Of a stretch of DNA of 64,000 nt, positions 31,950 to 43,201 are shown one piece after another; positions within the stretch are counted from its first letter, which is position 1, and each line of letters opens with the position of its first letter. The position numbers were made by a program, and so were the translations under genes. The notes beneath the pieces were generated by a model. The model saw nothing but the letters and a program-made list of their open reading frames with translations. It did no database searches and was not told where the DNA came from. Origin of the DNA: Ryuthela nishihirai (Eukaryota > Arthropoda > Arachnida > Araneae > Heptathelidae); NCBI GenBank assembly GCA_038380435.1, contig JAWZYU010000661.1, positions 25,861-89,860 on the forward strand. Reading direction: 5' to 3'.

Positions 31950-32770
31950 TTTTCACGCAAATAACAGACTAAGAGATCCCTATCTCCAAATTAAGCATTT
32001 GCGTGGAGGTCTTCTATCGACTGAACGCAAAAACAAACCAATGATAAATTATTGCTACCGTTTTAGATTCATGAATAAAATTTTATTTCTAAGCAAAGTG
32101 ATTAAAACTGGATTGTCTGGAGTAAAGTAACTCGTCTAAAAGATAGTGATCTAAATGAAATGTAATTCATAACAAAAAAAAATCACAATTCCTGTCAAAA
32201 CATCGAAATAATAACTTGATTCTAATTGGATTCTAATTGGCAAATTATGAAATTGAACTTTTATAATGCTACGTTAAATTAACAATAATAAAGGCCTTTT
32301 CATTCTTAAATGTGCAATTGTCACAAGTACTGAATATTTATGCTAATCGCCTATTGTCTGCCATTGTGTTCACGAGCTTTGAGCAAGAGATTTCCACTCC
32401 CTGAACGAATCTTATTATCGGAGAGATGATAATATTAAGCAATGTGCATAATTACATAAATCATATCTTTCTCGTCTGCATTCTACGTTTATTTGGAAGC
32501 AGTATATCATCCACTCTTTATTTGCAACGTCCCTGACGTGCGTTTCAAATTCCATCTTGAATGCATCAAGTGTTATGGCGGATGTTCCTGACTTCGTGGC
32601 TGTTTGCGCTTGTGATCAACAATTTCCTCTCTTAGAGAAGCTTCTTCTTTATCCTACTTACCATTGAGTTTATCTATGCGTTCAATCGAGAAGTCCTCCA
32701 TGCAAATGTTGTTGAAATGCTTAGTTTAGAGATAGGGATCTTTCGGTCTGTTGTTTGCGTGAAACTCCAA
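31950..32770. repeat. Long-armed inverted repeat, possible foldback element
   Basis: Left arm about 31952-32035 (TTTTCACGCAAATAACAGAC, AGATCCCTATCTC, TTAAGCATTTGCGTGGAGG). It matches the reverse complement of 32665-32768 (TCCTCCATGCAAATG, AAATGCTTAG, GAGATAGGGATCT, GTCTGTTGTTTGCGTGAAA). The core is AT-rich without ORF. No TSD resolved. Confidence 0.65.
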
Positions 32771-33300
32771 GGAACGCAAAGAATATTAAAATGTAAATTT
32801 CTGGTTTCTTTTGAATAAAACAAAAATGAAAAGAAAACCTTCCATATTTCTGATTCTTTAGCTTTCTTTTGCGTGCAGGACCCAAACAAAAGACCAGATA
32901 AATGTTGTTACCAAAGAAGTAAGCCTGCTTTATAATCTGGGAGAGTAATAGAATAGCAAAGATCAACATGATGTTGAGGTGTGTTAGTGTTGATGTCAAT
33001 GTCGTTAGTGTTGTTATCTAGTGTAATCCCTCAAATCTGATTAGAAAATTAGGGTCATAAATCACGAAGAAGCTGTTCCTGCTTCTAATTCTTTGATTTG
33101 TGTCTAAGCATTATTTCTATTATACTGTTTTATAAATCATAAATCCAACAACAGCTCGCCATTTTCGCCCGGAAACTTCAGTTATTGAAAATACGCTGTT
33201 TTACAATTAAAAGGGGGATTTCTTAACATTTGGAAATTTTCAAAATATCGATAAAATGCTTAATTTAGTTTTCTTTTTTAATTATGCTTTAATAAGTATA
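32771..33300. other. AT-rich spacer
   Basis: No gene or repeat recognised. Confidence 0.45.
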
Positions 33301-33311
33301 AAAAAGTTGAG

Positions 33312-33700
33312 TTGTGTTGTTTCATCTCTGAGCGGCATTTTTTTTTTGCACACAATAGGATAAATGGCCAGGTCACAAGGACCTCGAGGACTCAGAGATG
33401 GTTGGTGGAAGGGAACCCACTGGACAGCTGTTAGGGCACAGATGGTAATTTCCCATCAAGGACATCCAGCATGTTCTTTAACATCCCCAGATATGGCTCT
33501 CCCGCACAAGGAGTCATGGCTTAACGTCCCATCCAACGGACGACGGCCTTTCCAAGTCCATTGATATCCCCTACCGACAGAGAGCAGGGCGGAGAATTTT
33601 ACGGAGATAAATCTCAACGCTGGCCCAGGTGGAACTCAAACCTGGGATATGGAGATTACGAGCCTGGCGCCCTAGCTACTGAGCCACCTGGTCCCAGGTT
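33312..33700 (-). mobile_element. SINE-A, old
   Basis: Diverged full-length copy with the older variants (CACAAGGACC, CACACAATAGG). Flanks AAAAAGTTGAGTT and AAAAGAGTTGAGTT are a likely TSD. Confidence 0.85.
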
Positions 33701-33817
33701 TGTAAAAGAGTTGAGTTCGACAACTGTATCTAAATAAATGCTTCGTGCATGAGTAGATGCATGTCGTCTTATCTTGATAAGTGCTCTTCAATCATCGATG
33801 AGTCATCCGAAGTTTGT

Positions 33818-34207
33818 GAGGGGCGGGGGTGGCTCAGTCGGTAGCGCGCCAGGCTCGTAATCTGTAGTTCCCAGGTTCGAGTCCCAGCTGGGTCAGCGTT
33901 GAGATTTATCTCCGCAAAATTCCCCGCCCTGCCCACGGTCAGTAGGGGACACCGATGGGCTAGGAAAGGCCGCCGTCCGTTGGATGGGACGTTAAGCCGT
34001 GGCGCCGTGTGTGGGAGAGCCATACCCTGTGCACGTTAAAGAACACGCTGAATGGCCTTGACGGGAGGCTACCATCTGTCTCCCAACAGCTGTTCCAGTG
34101 GGTCCCCTCCCCCAACCTTTTCTGAGCCTTCGGGGTCCATGTGACCTGGCCATTTAGCCCATGATGTGCAAAAAAGTGCCGCTCAGAGGTAAAACAACCC
34201 AACCCAA
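33818..34207 (+). mobile_element. SINE-A, full length
   Basis: TSD ATCCGAAGTTTGT at 33805-33817, with ATCCGAAATTTGT at 34208-34220. Confidence 0.94.
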
Positions 34208-34292
34208 ATCCGAAATTTGTCTTGCATTCTGTTCGCCGAAAGTTGACATTTTTATCCGTTTATAACTCCCTTTAATCTCTTGGTGAGCCATT

Positions 34293-34441
34293 TTGTCGGA
34301 TGGAACGTTAAGCCCATGTGCAGGAGAGCCATATAATGCACGTTAAAGAACACGGTAGATGGACTTTGAGGGGACGCTGTTTTTTGTTTTCTAACAACTG
34401 TCGCATATCCTTGGTGTTCTTGTGACCTGGCCATTTCGCTG
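34293..34441 (+). mobile_element. SINE-A relic (body and 3' part)
   Basis: GTCGGATGGAACGTTAAGCC, GCACGTTAAAGAACACGG and TTGTGACCTGGCCATTT in the right order. Head and tail lost. Confidence 0.7.
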
Positions 34442-34547
34442 GAAGATGATTTACTGTTACACAGCGGTACATAGACATGAGATGGAGGACGATTAGGCGA
34501 ACTGAAGGCCAGTCACAAGTAGATGTCGGAAGATGTCTGAACTCCCT

Positions 34548-34621
34548 TCTCTAAAAGCAAATAATGTTTCCAGAAGAACATTATTTGCGTTTTTCTGGAA
34601 ACGTTATTTGCCTTTAGAGAA
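34548..34621. repeat. Palindromic segment
   Basis: TCTCTAAAAGCAAATAATG and TTTCCAGAA pair with TTTCTGGAAACGTTATTTGC and CTTTAGAGA. A further copy of the left arm occurs at 34648-34672, so it may be a small repeat element. Confidence 0.7.
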
Positions 34622-35058
34622 ACATTATTGCCAGTTTCGAAAGCAAATAATGTTTCCAGAAGACCATCACTGAGTTGCCCAAGGGCAACAAGGGGAAATG
34701 AGGACGTATTTTCGACTTACAGCTAGAAGACATAATCACACAGCATTGGCTCAACTGATATCTAGGTTATCGGTGGGGCTACTGGAACATTTGTTGCAAC
34801 CTCTATCATTAGCAGGAGGCTTCGCGAAAGTGGTCTTTATGCTGGCCAACCAATAAGTATGTGCCCTTACTTTATGCCACAGAAGGCAACGACTGGACAA
34901 AACAACATGATTGTGCTGGGAATCAAAGGCTTTCGTTGATCTTTACTGATGCGTCCAATATGCTCAGTCGAACGACTCAAGAGGTATGCGAATTTGGAGA
35001 GGAACAAGGAATAGGGTCATCATCAACCAAACATCGTCGAGAGAGACATTTATGGAAG

Positions 35059-35770
35059 AGGGTTGTTTCATCTATGAGTGGCATTTTTGCACACAAATGA
35101 CCAAGTCATAAGGACCCTGAGGGTTGGGTTGTTTTACTTCTGAGCGGCACTTTTTTGCACACCATGGGCTAAATGGCCAGGTCACATGGACTCCGAAGGC
35201 TCAGAGAAGTTTGGGGGAGGGGACCCACTGGAACAGCTGTTGGGAGACAGATGGTAGCCTCCCGTCAAGGCCATCCAGCGTGTTCTTTAACGTGCACAGG
35301 GTATGCCTCTCCCGCACACGGGGCCACGCTTAACGTCCCATCCGACGGACGGCGGCCTTTCCAAGCCCATCGGTGTCCCCTACTGACCGTGGGCAGGGCG
35401 AGGAATTTTGCGGAGATAGATCTCAACGCTGACCCAGCTGGGACTCGAACCTGGGAACTACAGATTACGAGCCTGGCGCGCTACCGACTGAGCCATCCCC
35501 GCCCCAGGACCCCGAGAGCTCAGAGAAGGTTTGGGGGAGGGGACCCATTGGAGAGCTGTTGGGAGAACTGGTAACCGCCCGCTAAGGTGTTAAAGCGTGT
35601 TCTTTAACGTGCATGTAGTATGGCTTTCCCGCACCAGAGCCATGGCTTAACGTCCTATCCGATAGAGGGCGGCCTTTCCAAGCCCATCGGTGTCCTCTAC
35701 TGACCGAAGGCAAGGTGAAGAGTTCTGTGGAGATGAATTTCAACGCTCGCCCAGGTGGAACTCGAATAGT
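35059..35770 (-). mobile_element. Old SINE-A, split by a younger SINE-A
   Basis: 35059-35121 and 35517-35770 form one diverged copy. It sits in the transposase relic. Confidence 0.82.
35122..35505 (-). mobile_element. SINE-A, nested in old SINE-A, same orientation
   Basis: Full length. TSD AGGACCCTGAG at 35111-35121 against AGGACCCCGAG at 35506-35516. Confidence 0.93.
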
Positions 35771-36039
35771 GTATAATACATTAAAGAGAAGATCTATGAT
35801 GAAGGCAAGGCCTCGGCAAAAACACAGCATACATTAAAAAAATTTTGTGCATTATCTGGTCACTTGCTTCCACTTAATTCTTTTTTTTACAAATAATGTT
35901 CCAAAGCCAAGAATTATTCTCTTAATTGCTTCTTTACATCATTTTCTAATTTTCTCTTTGTAAATGCAGAGCTTAACTTTCAAACTGGTATATACTTCTA
36001 AACTTTTATAATATGGTTCATAAACTGTAGTCCCCGAGC

Positions 36040-36096
36040 ATGGGAACTACAGATTACGAATCTGACACGTTATTCATTGAGCCATCCCCCGCCCCG
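36040..36096 (-). mobile_element. SINE-A head relic
   Basis: GGGAACTACAGATTACGAAT followed by TGAGCCATCCCCCGCCCC is the tRNA-like head in minus orientation. Confidence 0.7.
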
Positions 36097-36483
36097 TGGA
36101 AGAAAGTGCCACGATCTAAGAAGGCAGTTTCGCTGGGTGTCACACAGACATCTATTTTATTCCTACTGACACGGCTAGATGCAACTGAAATAAGATCCTA
36201 GACTCTTATGAGGGAACTTATATGCAGTAGGGGACAATTGCATTTCGCCAGAAGATAATGGCCATCGTCTCAGAACTTGACTGTCGACTAATTTTGGAAG
36301 TGAACGCTATCTGTCATAAAGGGTACCCAGCACATTCTCCTGACCACAATTCGAAAGAGAATGCTTGGAACGTTCTATGAAGGCATATGGCATTCTTCAA
36401 TTTTCCTCCCTGGACCAGAGCAAGACCATTTAGATACATCACACCCGAACAGTGCACTAACAGAAGAAGTGATATTTTTTTAG

Positions 36484-36771
36484 TTGGGTTGGGTTGTTTT
36501 ACCTCTGAGCGGCACTTTTTTGCACACCATGGGCTAAATGGCCAGGTCACATGGACCCCGAAGGCTCAGAGAAGGTTGGGGGAGGGGACCCACTGGAACA
36601 GCTGTTGGGAGACAGATGGTAGCCTCCCGTCAAGGCCATCCAGCGTGTTCTTTAACGTGCACAGGGTATGGCTCTCCCGCACACGGAGCCACGGCTTAAC
36701 GTCCCATCCGACGGACGGCGGCCTTTCCAAGCCCATCGGTGTCCCCTACTGACCGTGGGCAGGGCGGGAAA
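36484..36771 (-). mobile_element. SINE-A, 5'-truncated
   Basis: Ends at CAGGGCGGGAA; head missing. Perfect TSD GATATTTTTTTAG at 36471-36483 and 36772-36784. Confidence 0.94.
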
Positions 36772-36784
36772 GATATTTTTTTAG

Positions 36785-37387
36785 ATATATTGGTGTTTTC
36801 GTAATAATATTTTCTCTTCAAATTCTTCTGGTAGTACTTTTTTAATATAGCAATTAATTTCAGAATTTTTATGCTATCTGAACGACACTCGGCGCTGCAC
36901 GGGTCTCACTTTTAATCTGTCTATTTTGCTTTTGACTGCACTAACGGTTAGTTTTGCGAATTCTGCCCTACCCAGACACTTCAGCGCAGATTGAACGTGA
37001 AGAATTGCCCTGAGTCGCTCAGGTGGTTTCTGACGTCAGCGAGCGCTCTCTTAGCCCGTGACTTCGTCGCAAAGTATCGAGATCTTTATTTCGACAGAAT
37101 GATTCCGATGTATTTGACAGAACGGTCCCAAATTTCATATGCTGGTTACTCATGGCTGACCTCGCTTTGGGTTAAAAAAATAAGGTCTGTAGCTGCAATG
37201 GGACGTTTTAAAATAATAATAATAATACCTCTGGAAAGGGGACGAATCTGGCAACGGCAGTAGATTTAAATATTATTATGAACCCTAAGTTCGCAGTTAG
37301 AGAATACTAAATGGCAACAATAATTTGACAACGATTATCGTTTCCTGTAGGGATGGCATGGTAAGTATTTTTGCTTTTAGCAGTCCT
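36785..37387. other. Unrecognised stretch
   Basis: An open frame at 36991-37263 (SLRWFLTSASALLARDFVAK and on) is GC-richer than its surroundings, but I recognise no family. No promoter or splice evidence. Confidence 0.3.
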
Positions 37388-37400
37388 CCTTTTTGAATTG

Positions 37401-37788
37401 GGTCGGGGGGTGGCTCAGTCGGTAGCGCGCCAGGCTCGTAATCTATAGTTCCCAGGTTCCAATCCCAGCTGGGTCAGCGTTGAGATTTATCTCCGCAAAA
37501 TTCCCCGCCCTGCCCACGGTCAGTAGGGGACACCGATGGGCTTGGAAAGGCCGCCGTCCGTCGGATGGGACGTTAAGCCGTGGCCCCGTGTGCGGGAGAG
37601 CCATACCCTGTGCACGTTAAAGAACACGCTGGATGACCTTGACGGGAGGTTACCATCTGTCTCCCAACAGCTGTTCAAGTGGGTCCCCTCCCCCAACCTT
37701 CTCCGAGCCTTCGGGGTCCATGTGACCTGGCCATTTAGCCCATGGTGTGCAAAAAAGTGCCGCTCAGAGGTAAAACAACCCAAACCTT
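37401..37788 (+). mobile_element. SINE-A, full length
   Basis: Complete. Flanks CCTTTTTGAAT and CCTTTTGGAAT are a probable TSD with one difference. Confidence 0.92.
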
Positions 37789-37849
37789 TTGGAATCGACT
37801 TGAAATTTGGTACTGCAACCCGGACCACAACCATTCCGTGAAAATTTGA

Positions 37850-38510
37850 AGCGACTACTACGATTCTCTGATGAGTTATGGCTGCCACAGACGAATATAT
37901 ATTTGTTTAGTAACAATTTTGTAGGATTGGATAATTATAAAAATATTTTAAGTAGCTATGGGTTTGTCCAAACCAGAGGTTCCAAAACTTATTTGTCTTA
38001 CCGCCCCCTTTTCAGAAAAAATATTACTCAGCGCCCCCCTGGAAATCTACCTTCTTTAAGCAAACAAACAGAAAGATGCAGTGACAAATTTGCATTCTTT
38101 TATGTATTTATATTTCTTCTTACGTCCTACAACATAGTAAAAAAAGATGTTGTAAATAAGACACCTTGAAGCTTGAAATTACAAAATTATTTATTAAAAT
38201 CAACCATAGTAACATTCGACTTTAACTCTATGTTACACAACAGATAAAACATATACGAACAGTTTTTCAAAATTATCTTCCCTTCTTTCTTTATGCTTCC
38301 ACCGACCCCCAATTGCACCCGAGGCTACTACCGACCCCCTGGATCGTTCCAGCGCCCCCCAGGGGGCGGTATCGCCCACTTTGGGAAACATTGGTCCAAA
38401 CCATTCTGGACTACATACAAGAAGAATTTTCGGGGACTCACCATTTAAGCACTTGTATTGATTATATATTGATAAATAAAATTACAGATTCCTTACATTT
38501 GCTCTAGGAC
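37850..38510 (+). pseudogene. LINE endonuclease fragment split by a hAT-type MITE
   Basis: Before the MITE the frame reads FVGLDNYKNILSSYGF; after it ILDYIQEEFSGTHHL and STCIDYILINKITDS. The TCIDYIxxN motif is the late endonuclease block of jockey/CR1-type LINEs. It is short and isolated, so it is a relic. Confidence 0.6.
37974..38393. mobile_element. hAT-type MITE (N2), 420 bp
   Basis: Perfect 8-bp TSD GTCCAAAC at 37966-37973 and 38394-38401. Ends CAGAGGTTCCAAAACTT and CACTTTGGGAAACATTG are imperfect inverted repeats. Subterminal CCGCCCCC and GGGGGCGG blocks face each other. No ORF. Confidence 0.88.
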
Positions 38511-38538
38511 ACACCAGTAAAATTGCATATCACTAGGA

Positions 38539-38739
38539 CAGTGGTTCTCACACTTTTACTTACCTTCACGTACCCCCTGGAAATGTGTATGTAATTGGCG
38601 TACCCCTTGTATAGATAGAAAAAAACTATAGTTATAGTATAACAATGGTTATTTTTACTTTGTTACTAGATCTAGCGACTTTTGAGCTCTCACGGCGTAC
38701 CCCAAAAATTTTACGTGTACCCCACGTTGAGAACCCTTA
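38539..38739 (-). mobile_element. hAT-type MITE (N1)
   Basis: Starts CAGTGGTTCTCACACTT and ends CACGTTGAGAACCCTTA; about 200 bp, same body as 17831-18027. The flanks (CACTAGGA, CCCTAAGG) are only weakly alike. Confidence 0.82.
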
Positions 38740-38747
38740 CCCTAAGG

Positions 38748-38774
38748 CAGTGGTTCTCAAACTTTTATGCTTCA
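38748..38774 (-). mobile_element. hAT-type MITE (N1) end, cut by SINE-A
   Basis: CAGTGGTTCTCAAACTTTTA and TGCTTCA only; the body is missing. Confidence 0.75.
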
Positions 38775-39159
38775 GGGTTGGGTTGTTTTAACTCTGAGCG
38801 GTACTTTTTTGCACACCATGGGCTAAATGGCCAGGTCACATGGACCCCGAAGGCTCAGAGAAGGTTGGGGGAGGGGACCCACTGGAACAGCTGTTGGGAG
38901 ACAGATGGTAGCCTCCCGTCAAGGCCATCCAGCGTGTTCTTTAACGTGCACAGGGTATGGCTCTCCCGCACAGGGGGCCACGGCTTAACGTCCCATCCGA
39001 CGGACGGCGGCCTTTCCAAACCCATCGGTGTCCCCTACTGACGTGGGCAGGGAGGGGAATTTTGCGGAGATAGATCTCAACGCTGACCCAGCTGGGACTC
39101 GAACCTGGGAACTACAGATTACGAGCCTGGCGCGCTACCAACTAAGCCATCCCTGCCCC
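38775..39159 (-). mobile_element. SINE-A, full length
   Basis: Tail to head complete. No TSD; the MITE does not resume on the right, so a deletion is likely. Confidence 0.9.
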
Positions 39160-39344
39160 TACTAATGATGTTACTAGTGAAACAGCCTATCGCAATGACC
39201 AGAAAGTACCTAATTAACACCTATTTTTATAGAAATACGGCCCTCGCCCAGCGCTCTGTTTTGCTGGAACCAATTAACAGCGTTAAACAAGGGCTATTGA
39301 GGAGGGACTATATCTATGGAGGATCCTGCCCTTCCTTATCATTT

Positions 39345-39525
39345 CTTCTTTTCAGAATACTAATAATGGTAATAGAGGCAAAAATGATTAAACTCATATT
39401 TCGTGCATTTTAAAAAAAATTCTTTAACTACCCACGAAACGGAGGAGTAAATGTTATAATGCATTGGAAATCCAGTCTCTTCCCTCCCCCTTTTTAATTT
39501 TTCTGCTCGATAGTGTTTCTTGGCG
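39345..39525 (+). repeat. Rep-C copy
   Basis: GAGGCAAAAATGATTAAA, GTAAATGTTATAATGC, GGAAATCCAGTCTCTT match the copy at 14105-14345. Confidence 0.6.
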
Positions 39526-39533
39526 CCCTACTT

Positions 39534-39789
39534 GACACCGATGGGCTTGGAAAGGCCGCCGTCCGTCGGATGGGACGTTAAGCCGTGGCTCCGTGTGCGG
39601 GAGAGCCATATCCTGTGCACGTCAAAAAACACGCTGGATGGCCTTGACGGGAGGCTACCATCTGTCTCCCAACAGCTGTTCCAGTGGGTCCCCTCCCCCA
39701 ACTTTCTCTGAGCCTTCGGGGTCCATGTGACCTGGCCATTTAGCCCACGGTGTGCAAAAAAGTGCCGCTCAGAGGTAAAACAACCCAAC
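39534..39789 (+). mobile_element. SINE-A, 5'-truncated
   Basis: Starts at GACACCGATGGGC, ends ACAACCCAAC. Head missing; no clear TSD. Confidence 0.9.
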
Positions 39790-40430
39790 TAGATTTTTTT
39801 TTATGGATCTGGGCCTGAGCGAAAGTGTCCTTGTATATTTAAACATTAGTTATTCTGCCATTGCTCTGTCCAGTTCTGGTATGATGTAGAAGGCTTCCTC
39901 CCTGAATCGTGTCAAAATTTTTCGTGTCAAAATTTTCTCTCAGCTACCACAAGAAAAACGAGACCACGATATTTTAAAGTTAAAATCAGTGAGATTCGAG
40001 TGAAGGGGGAAATCTCTAAAAAAAGGAACATGAATGATAAAAACACGCTTGAGGAATAAGAATATCTTACCTATTCAAATTGCTTTTCTTTCTTTCGAAA
40101 TTATCCAGTATAATATAGCCATTATATTTAGGCCACGAAGCACACAATATAGAGATCTAAATATCACATGATTATAAGCTTTCTTGTTCTACTGATGCAC
40201 TTAATGCATTTTACGCGAAACAAACAACAAATGAATTTCTCTGCTCTTTGTTCCCAGTGCACGTTCGCGTGTCAAATGGCACTCAACCCTGACGTCACAG
40301 GGCTGGACTATAAACCAGTCAATCAGAAAGGATTGTTGTGAAGGTCAACAAAGGTGTAGCTTCTCAATCGTTGTAAAAAGGAACAAAATTAGCAGCAAAG
40401 GATTCATTGCTGGTTCTATAGTGTGACGAG
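39790..40430. other. Spacer
   Basis: No gene or repeat recognised. CGTGTCAAAATTTTC is duplicated at about 39910-39940. Confidence 0.45.
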
Positions 40431-40600
40431 TTGGATTGCTTTTCCACACAATGGGCTAAATGGCCAGGTCACAAGGACCCCAAGGGTTCAGAGTTTCGTA
40501 GAGGAAGAGGACCCACTAGATAGCTGTTAGGAGACGGATGGAAACTCCCGTGACGCCATCCAGTTTGTTCTTTAAGGTGCACAGGGTTTGGCTCTTTATA
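40431..40600 (-). mobile_element. SINE-A relic (3' half)
   Basis: TTGGATTGCTTTTCCACACA to GTGCACAGGGTTTGGCTCT, old variant type. Head side replaced by the next, opposite copy. Confidence 0.75.
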
Positions 40601-40604
40601 CCCA

Positions 40605-40977
40605 GGGGGTGGGGGATTGTCTCCGTCGGTAGCGCACCAGGATCTTAATCTGTACTTCCCAGTTTCGAGTACCAACTGGGGCCAGCGTTGAGATTTATCT
40701 CCGCAAAACTCCCCGCCCTACTCTCGGTTAGTAGGGGACACTGATGGGCTTGAAAAGGCCATGTGTCGAATGGTACGTAAAGCCGTGGCCCCGTGTACGG
40801 GAGAGCCATGCCTTGTGTACGTTAAAGAACACGCTGGATGACCTTGACGGATGATCTGTGTTCGAACAGCTGTCCAGTGGGTCCATTTCCACCAACCTTT
40901 TCTGACCTCTCGGGGTCCTTGTGACTTGGCCATTTACATAATTATGAGCACAAAGTCTATTCAGAGGTGAAATAAAC
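40605..40977 (+). mobile_element. SINE-A, old
   Basis: Head GGGGGTGGGGGATTGTCTCC to AGAGGTGAAATAAACC. Diverged; no TSD seen. Confidence 0.8.
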
Positions 40978-41244
40978 CTGTCACAAATGATTAACTGATC
41001 AGAAATTTAAATCGAAATACAACCCTAATGAAAATGATATAATGTGGAGACATCGCTTTCCGTCTTACATTAAAGAAGTAATGTAAAGTTCCTATACAAT
41101 GAGCTAAAGAGACGAAAACCCCTAGGGACAGAAAAAGGTTGTGGTAAGAAATTGAAACCATTTCGAACCCGATATTATGTAACTCTTCTATATATATATT
41201 ACCAAAACAATTATTTTTAAATAAGATACCGTTCAGGAATTTTT

Positions 41245-41356
41245 TTGTAATCCAATGTTTTCGCGAAGGCGAACTCTGAAAGTCCATCTTCGTTGATGGC
41301 TTGTAATCCAACGTTTCCGCGAAGGCGAACTCTGAAAGTCCATTTTCGTTGATGGC
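41245..41356. repeat. 56-bp direct duplication
   Basis: TTGTAATCCAATGTTTTCGC to GATGGC (41245-41300) is repeated at 41301-41356 with few changes. Confidence 0.85.
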
Positions 41357-41589
41357 TAAGAGCATAGCTATCAAGTGCAATATTGATTAAATACGGTGAC
41401 ACTGATTAAACCATGTTTAGCATCATACGCATGAGCGTGGATTTCCTCTGTTGGTAGCACGTAAGTCTTGTAATGTTTTAATTTTGAGTCTACATTGTGC
41501 TTTGTTGAGAATTTTTCTGCTAACACAGCTCTGTTCTCGGTAATGAAGACATCGATGGGACTGGCAAAAAAAAAACACCGTTCATCGAA

Positions 41590-41870
41590 TGAGGCTCGTA
41601 ATCTGCAGTTCCCATGTTCGAGTCCCATCTGGGCTAGTTTGGAAAAGCCGCCGTCCGTAGGATGGAACATAAAGCCGTGTCTCTTGTGGGAAAGAGCCAT
41701 ACTCGCGTACTTATAGAACACGTTGGATGGCCTTGAGAGGATGGTACCATCTGTCTGTTAACAGTTGTCCAGTGGGTTCCCTTCTTACAACCTTCTCGGG
41801 GTCCTTCTGACCTGGCCATTTAGTCCATTATGTGGAAAAAAGCATCACTCAGAGGTAAAGACTCAATCCA
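41590..41870 (+). mobile_element. SINE-A, old, 5'-trimmed
   Basis: Starts at AGGCTCGTAATCTGC, ends AGAGGTAAAGACTCAATCC. Diverged. Confidence 0.8.
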
Positions 41871-41889
41871 GTGGATCATCTTCTAAATA

Positions 41890-42066
41890 ATTCTGAGATT
41901 TTGGGGTCCTTTTGTGACCTGTCCATTTAGCACATTTTGTGCAAAAAAAAAATCCGCTCAGATCAATCCAAATCACTTTCTCTGGTCTAAACCTTTGGGG
42001 TTTTTGTAACCTCTATTTAGTCTATTGCGTTAAGAAAAACACTTGCCAAAGATAAAACAACACACT
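41890..42066 (+). repeat. Two extra SINE-A 3' ends in tandem
   Basis: 41890-41973 and 41974-42066 each run from the GGGGTCC/TTTGGGG area through TTGTGACCT- and ATTTAG-like blocks to a GGTAAAACAA-like tail. They follow the copy at 41590. Confidence 0.65.
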
Positions 42067-42440
42067 CGATACATAGATAAGAATAAGCTCCATTGAAAGC
42101 AGGCAAGTACCTAGTCTTTCCAAGTACATTCCTCAAGTTTCACACAAGACAAGGCATGATATCTTGCATTGATTGTTAATATGACATTTGAAAAGTGTAA
42201 ACAAGGTCTGAAAAATTACAAGAATTAAAACCAGTTGACAAATTTCAAATAGCATGGACTTTACTAAGGGATAAAAATGAATATGCGAATGTGTAAAGGT
42301 TCTTTGAAAGCGGCTTATTGATCATGAAAGTTCAATAGACACAATTTTTATGGCATCCATATTTCCAGATATATTTCTTTCGAATTTCAGGTTAGGTTTT
42401 TTTACAACTGCTTCTATCTCTGCAATTTCTAAATTCCGAT
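42067..42440. other. Spacer
   Basis: No gene or repeat recognised. Confidence 0.4.
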
Positions 42441-42442
42441 TA

Positions 42443-43201
42443 CACTATGTTGAAAAAAGTATCCGGAAACATCCATGTTATGTGAATGGAAAGTCACTTT
42501 CAAAGCTCCCTAACATTGAAAACAGAACTTTTACGCAAAAACTGTTATTGGCGATAAATTGTAGATGTGACTCAAATCTCTCTAAATATATTTCCCACAA
42601 TATTCGTTCAATATTTAAAGAATGAATGGAATCTGAAGCATTTATTTTCAACTTTTGACACTTGTGAAAAAATACTTCAACAGATAAAACACAATTCTTG
42701 TAACAATTTGTTCACTAACATAAATTAAATATCTGATGATTGTATGACGATTCTTTAAGATTTCATCAATTTGGAGGCAATGTGACATTGAGGTCTTCTG
42801 TTAAATGGTCCCGCTTCAATGACTCTTTAAATATTGATCGGAGATTGTTGAAAATTGTCACTGCCACATTGCCTCCAAATTGATGAAATCTTAAAGAATC
42901 GTCATACAAACTTCAGATATTTAATTCATGTTAGTGAACAAATTGTTACAAGAATTGTGTTTTATCTATTGAAGTATTTTTTCACAAGTGTCAAAAGTTG
43001 AAGACAAATGCTTCAGCTTCCATTCATTCTTTAAATATTAAACGAATATTACGGGAAATATATTTAGAGAGATTTGAGTCACATCTACAATTTATCGCCA
43101 ATAACAGTTTTTGCGTAAAAGGTTTATTTTCAATGTTAGGGGAGCTTTGAAAGTGGCATTTTCAACATCGAAGTGTCCGGACACTTTTTTTCAACATTGT
43201 G
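42443..43201. mobile_element. Large palindromic Tc1-type MITE
   Basis: Inverted arms of about 350 bp: 42443-42795 pairs with 42850-43201, with a loop of about 50-60 bp. Ends CACTATGTTGAAAAAAGTAT and ACTTTTTTTCAACATTGTG share AAAAAAGTATCCG with the small palindromic MITEs. TA lies at the left flank (42441-42442), AA at the right. Short open frames in the arms carry no known motif. Confidence 0.82.

Larger units (their letters stand above)
34446..36480 (+). pseudogene. Tc1-like transposase relic, broken by SINE-A copies
   Basis: Plus strand from about 34690 reads with frame changes through RRLRESGLYAGQPISM (bipartite DNA-binding end), then LIFTDASN (first catalytic Asp block, the usual FSDES-type motif). 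PNIVERDIYGRG-like residues follow at about 35030, where an old SINE-A interrupts. At 36270-36400 PAHSPDHNSKENAWNVL resembles the SPDLNPIENxWDxL block with the third acidic residue. Tc1/mariner DD34E organisation is therefore recognisable, but it is dead. Confidence 0.65.
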
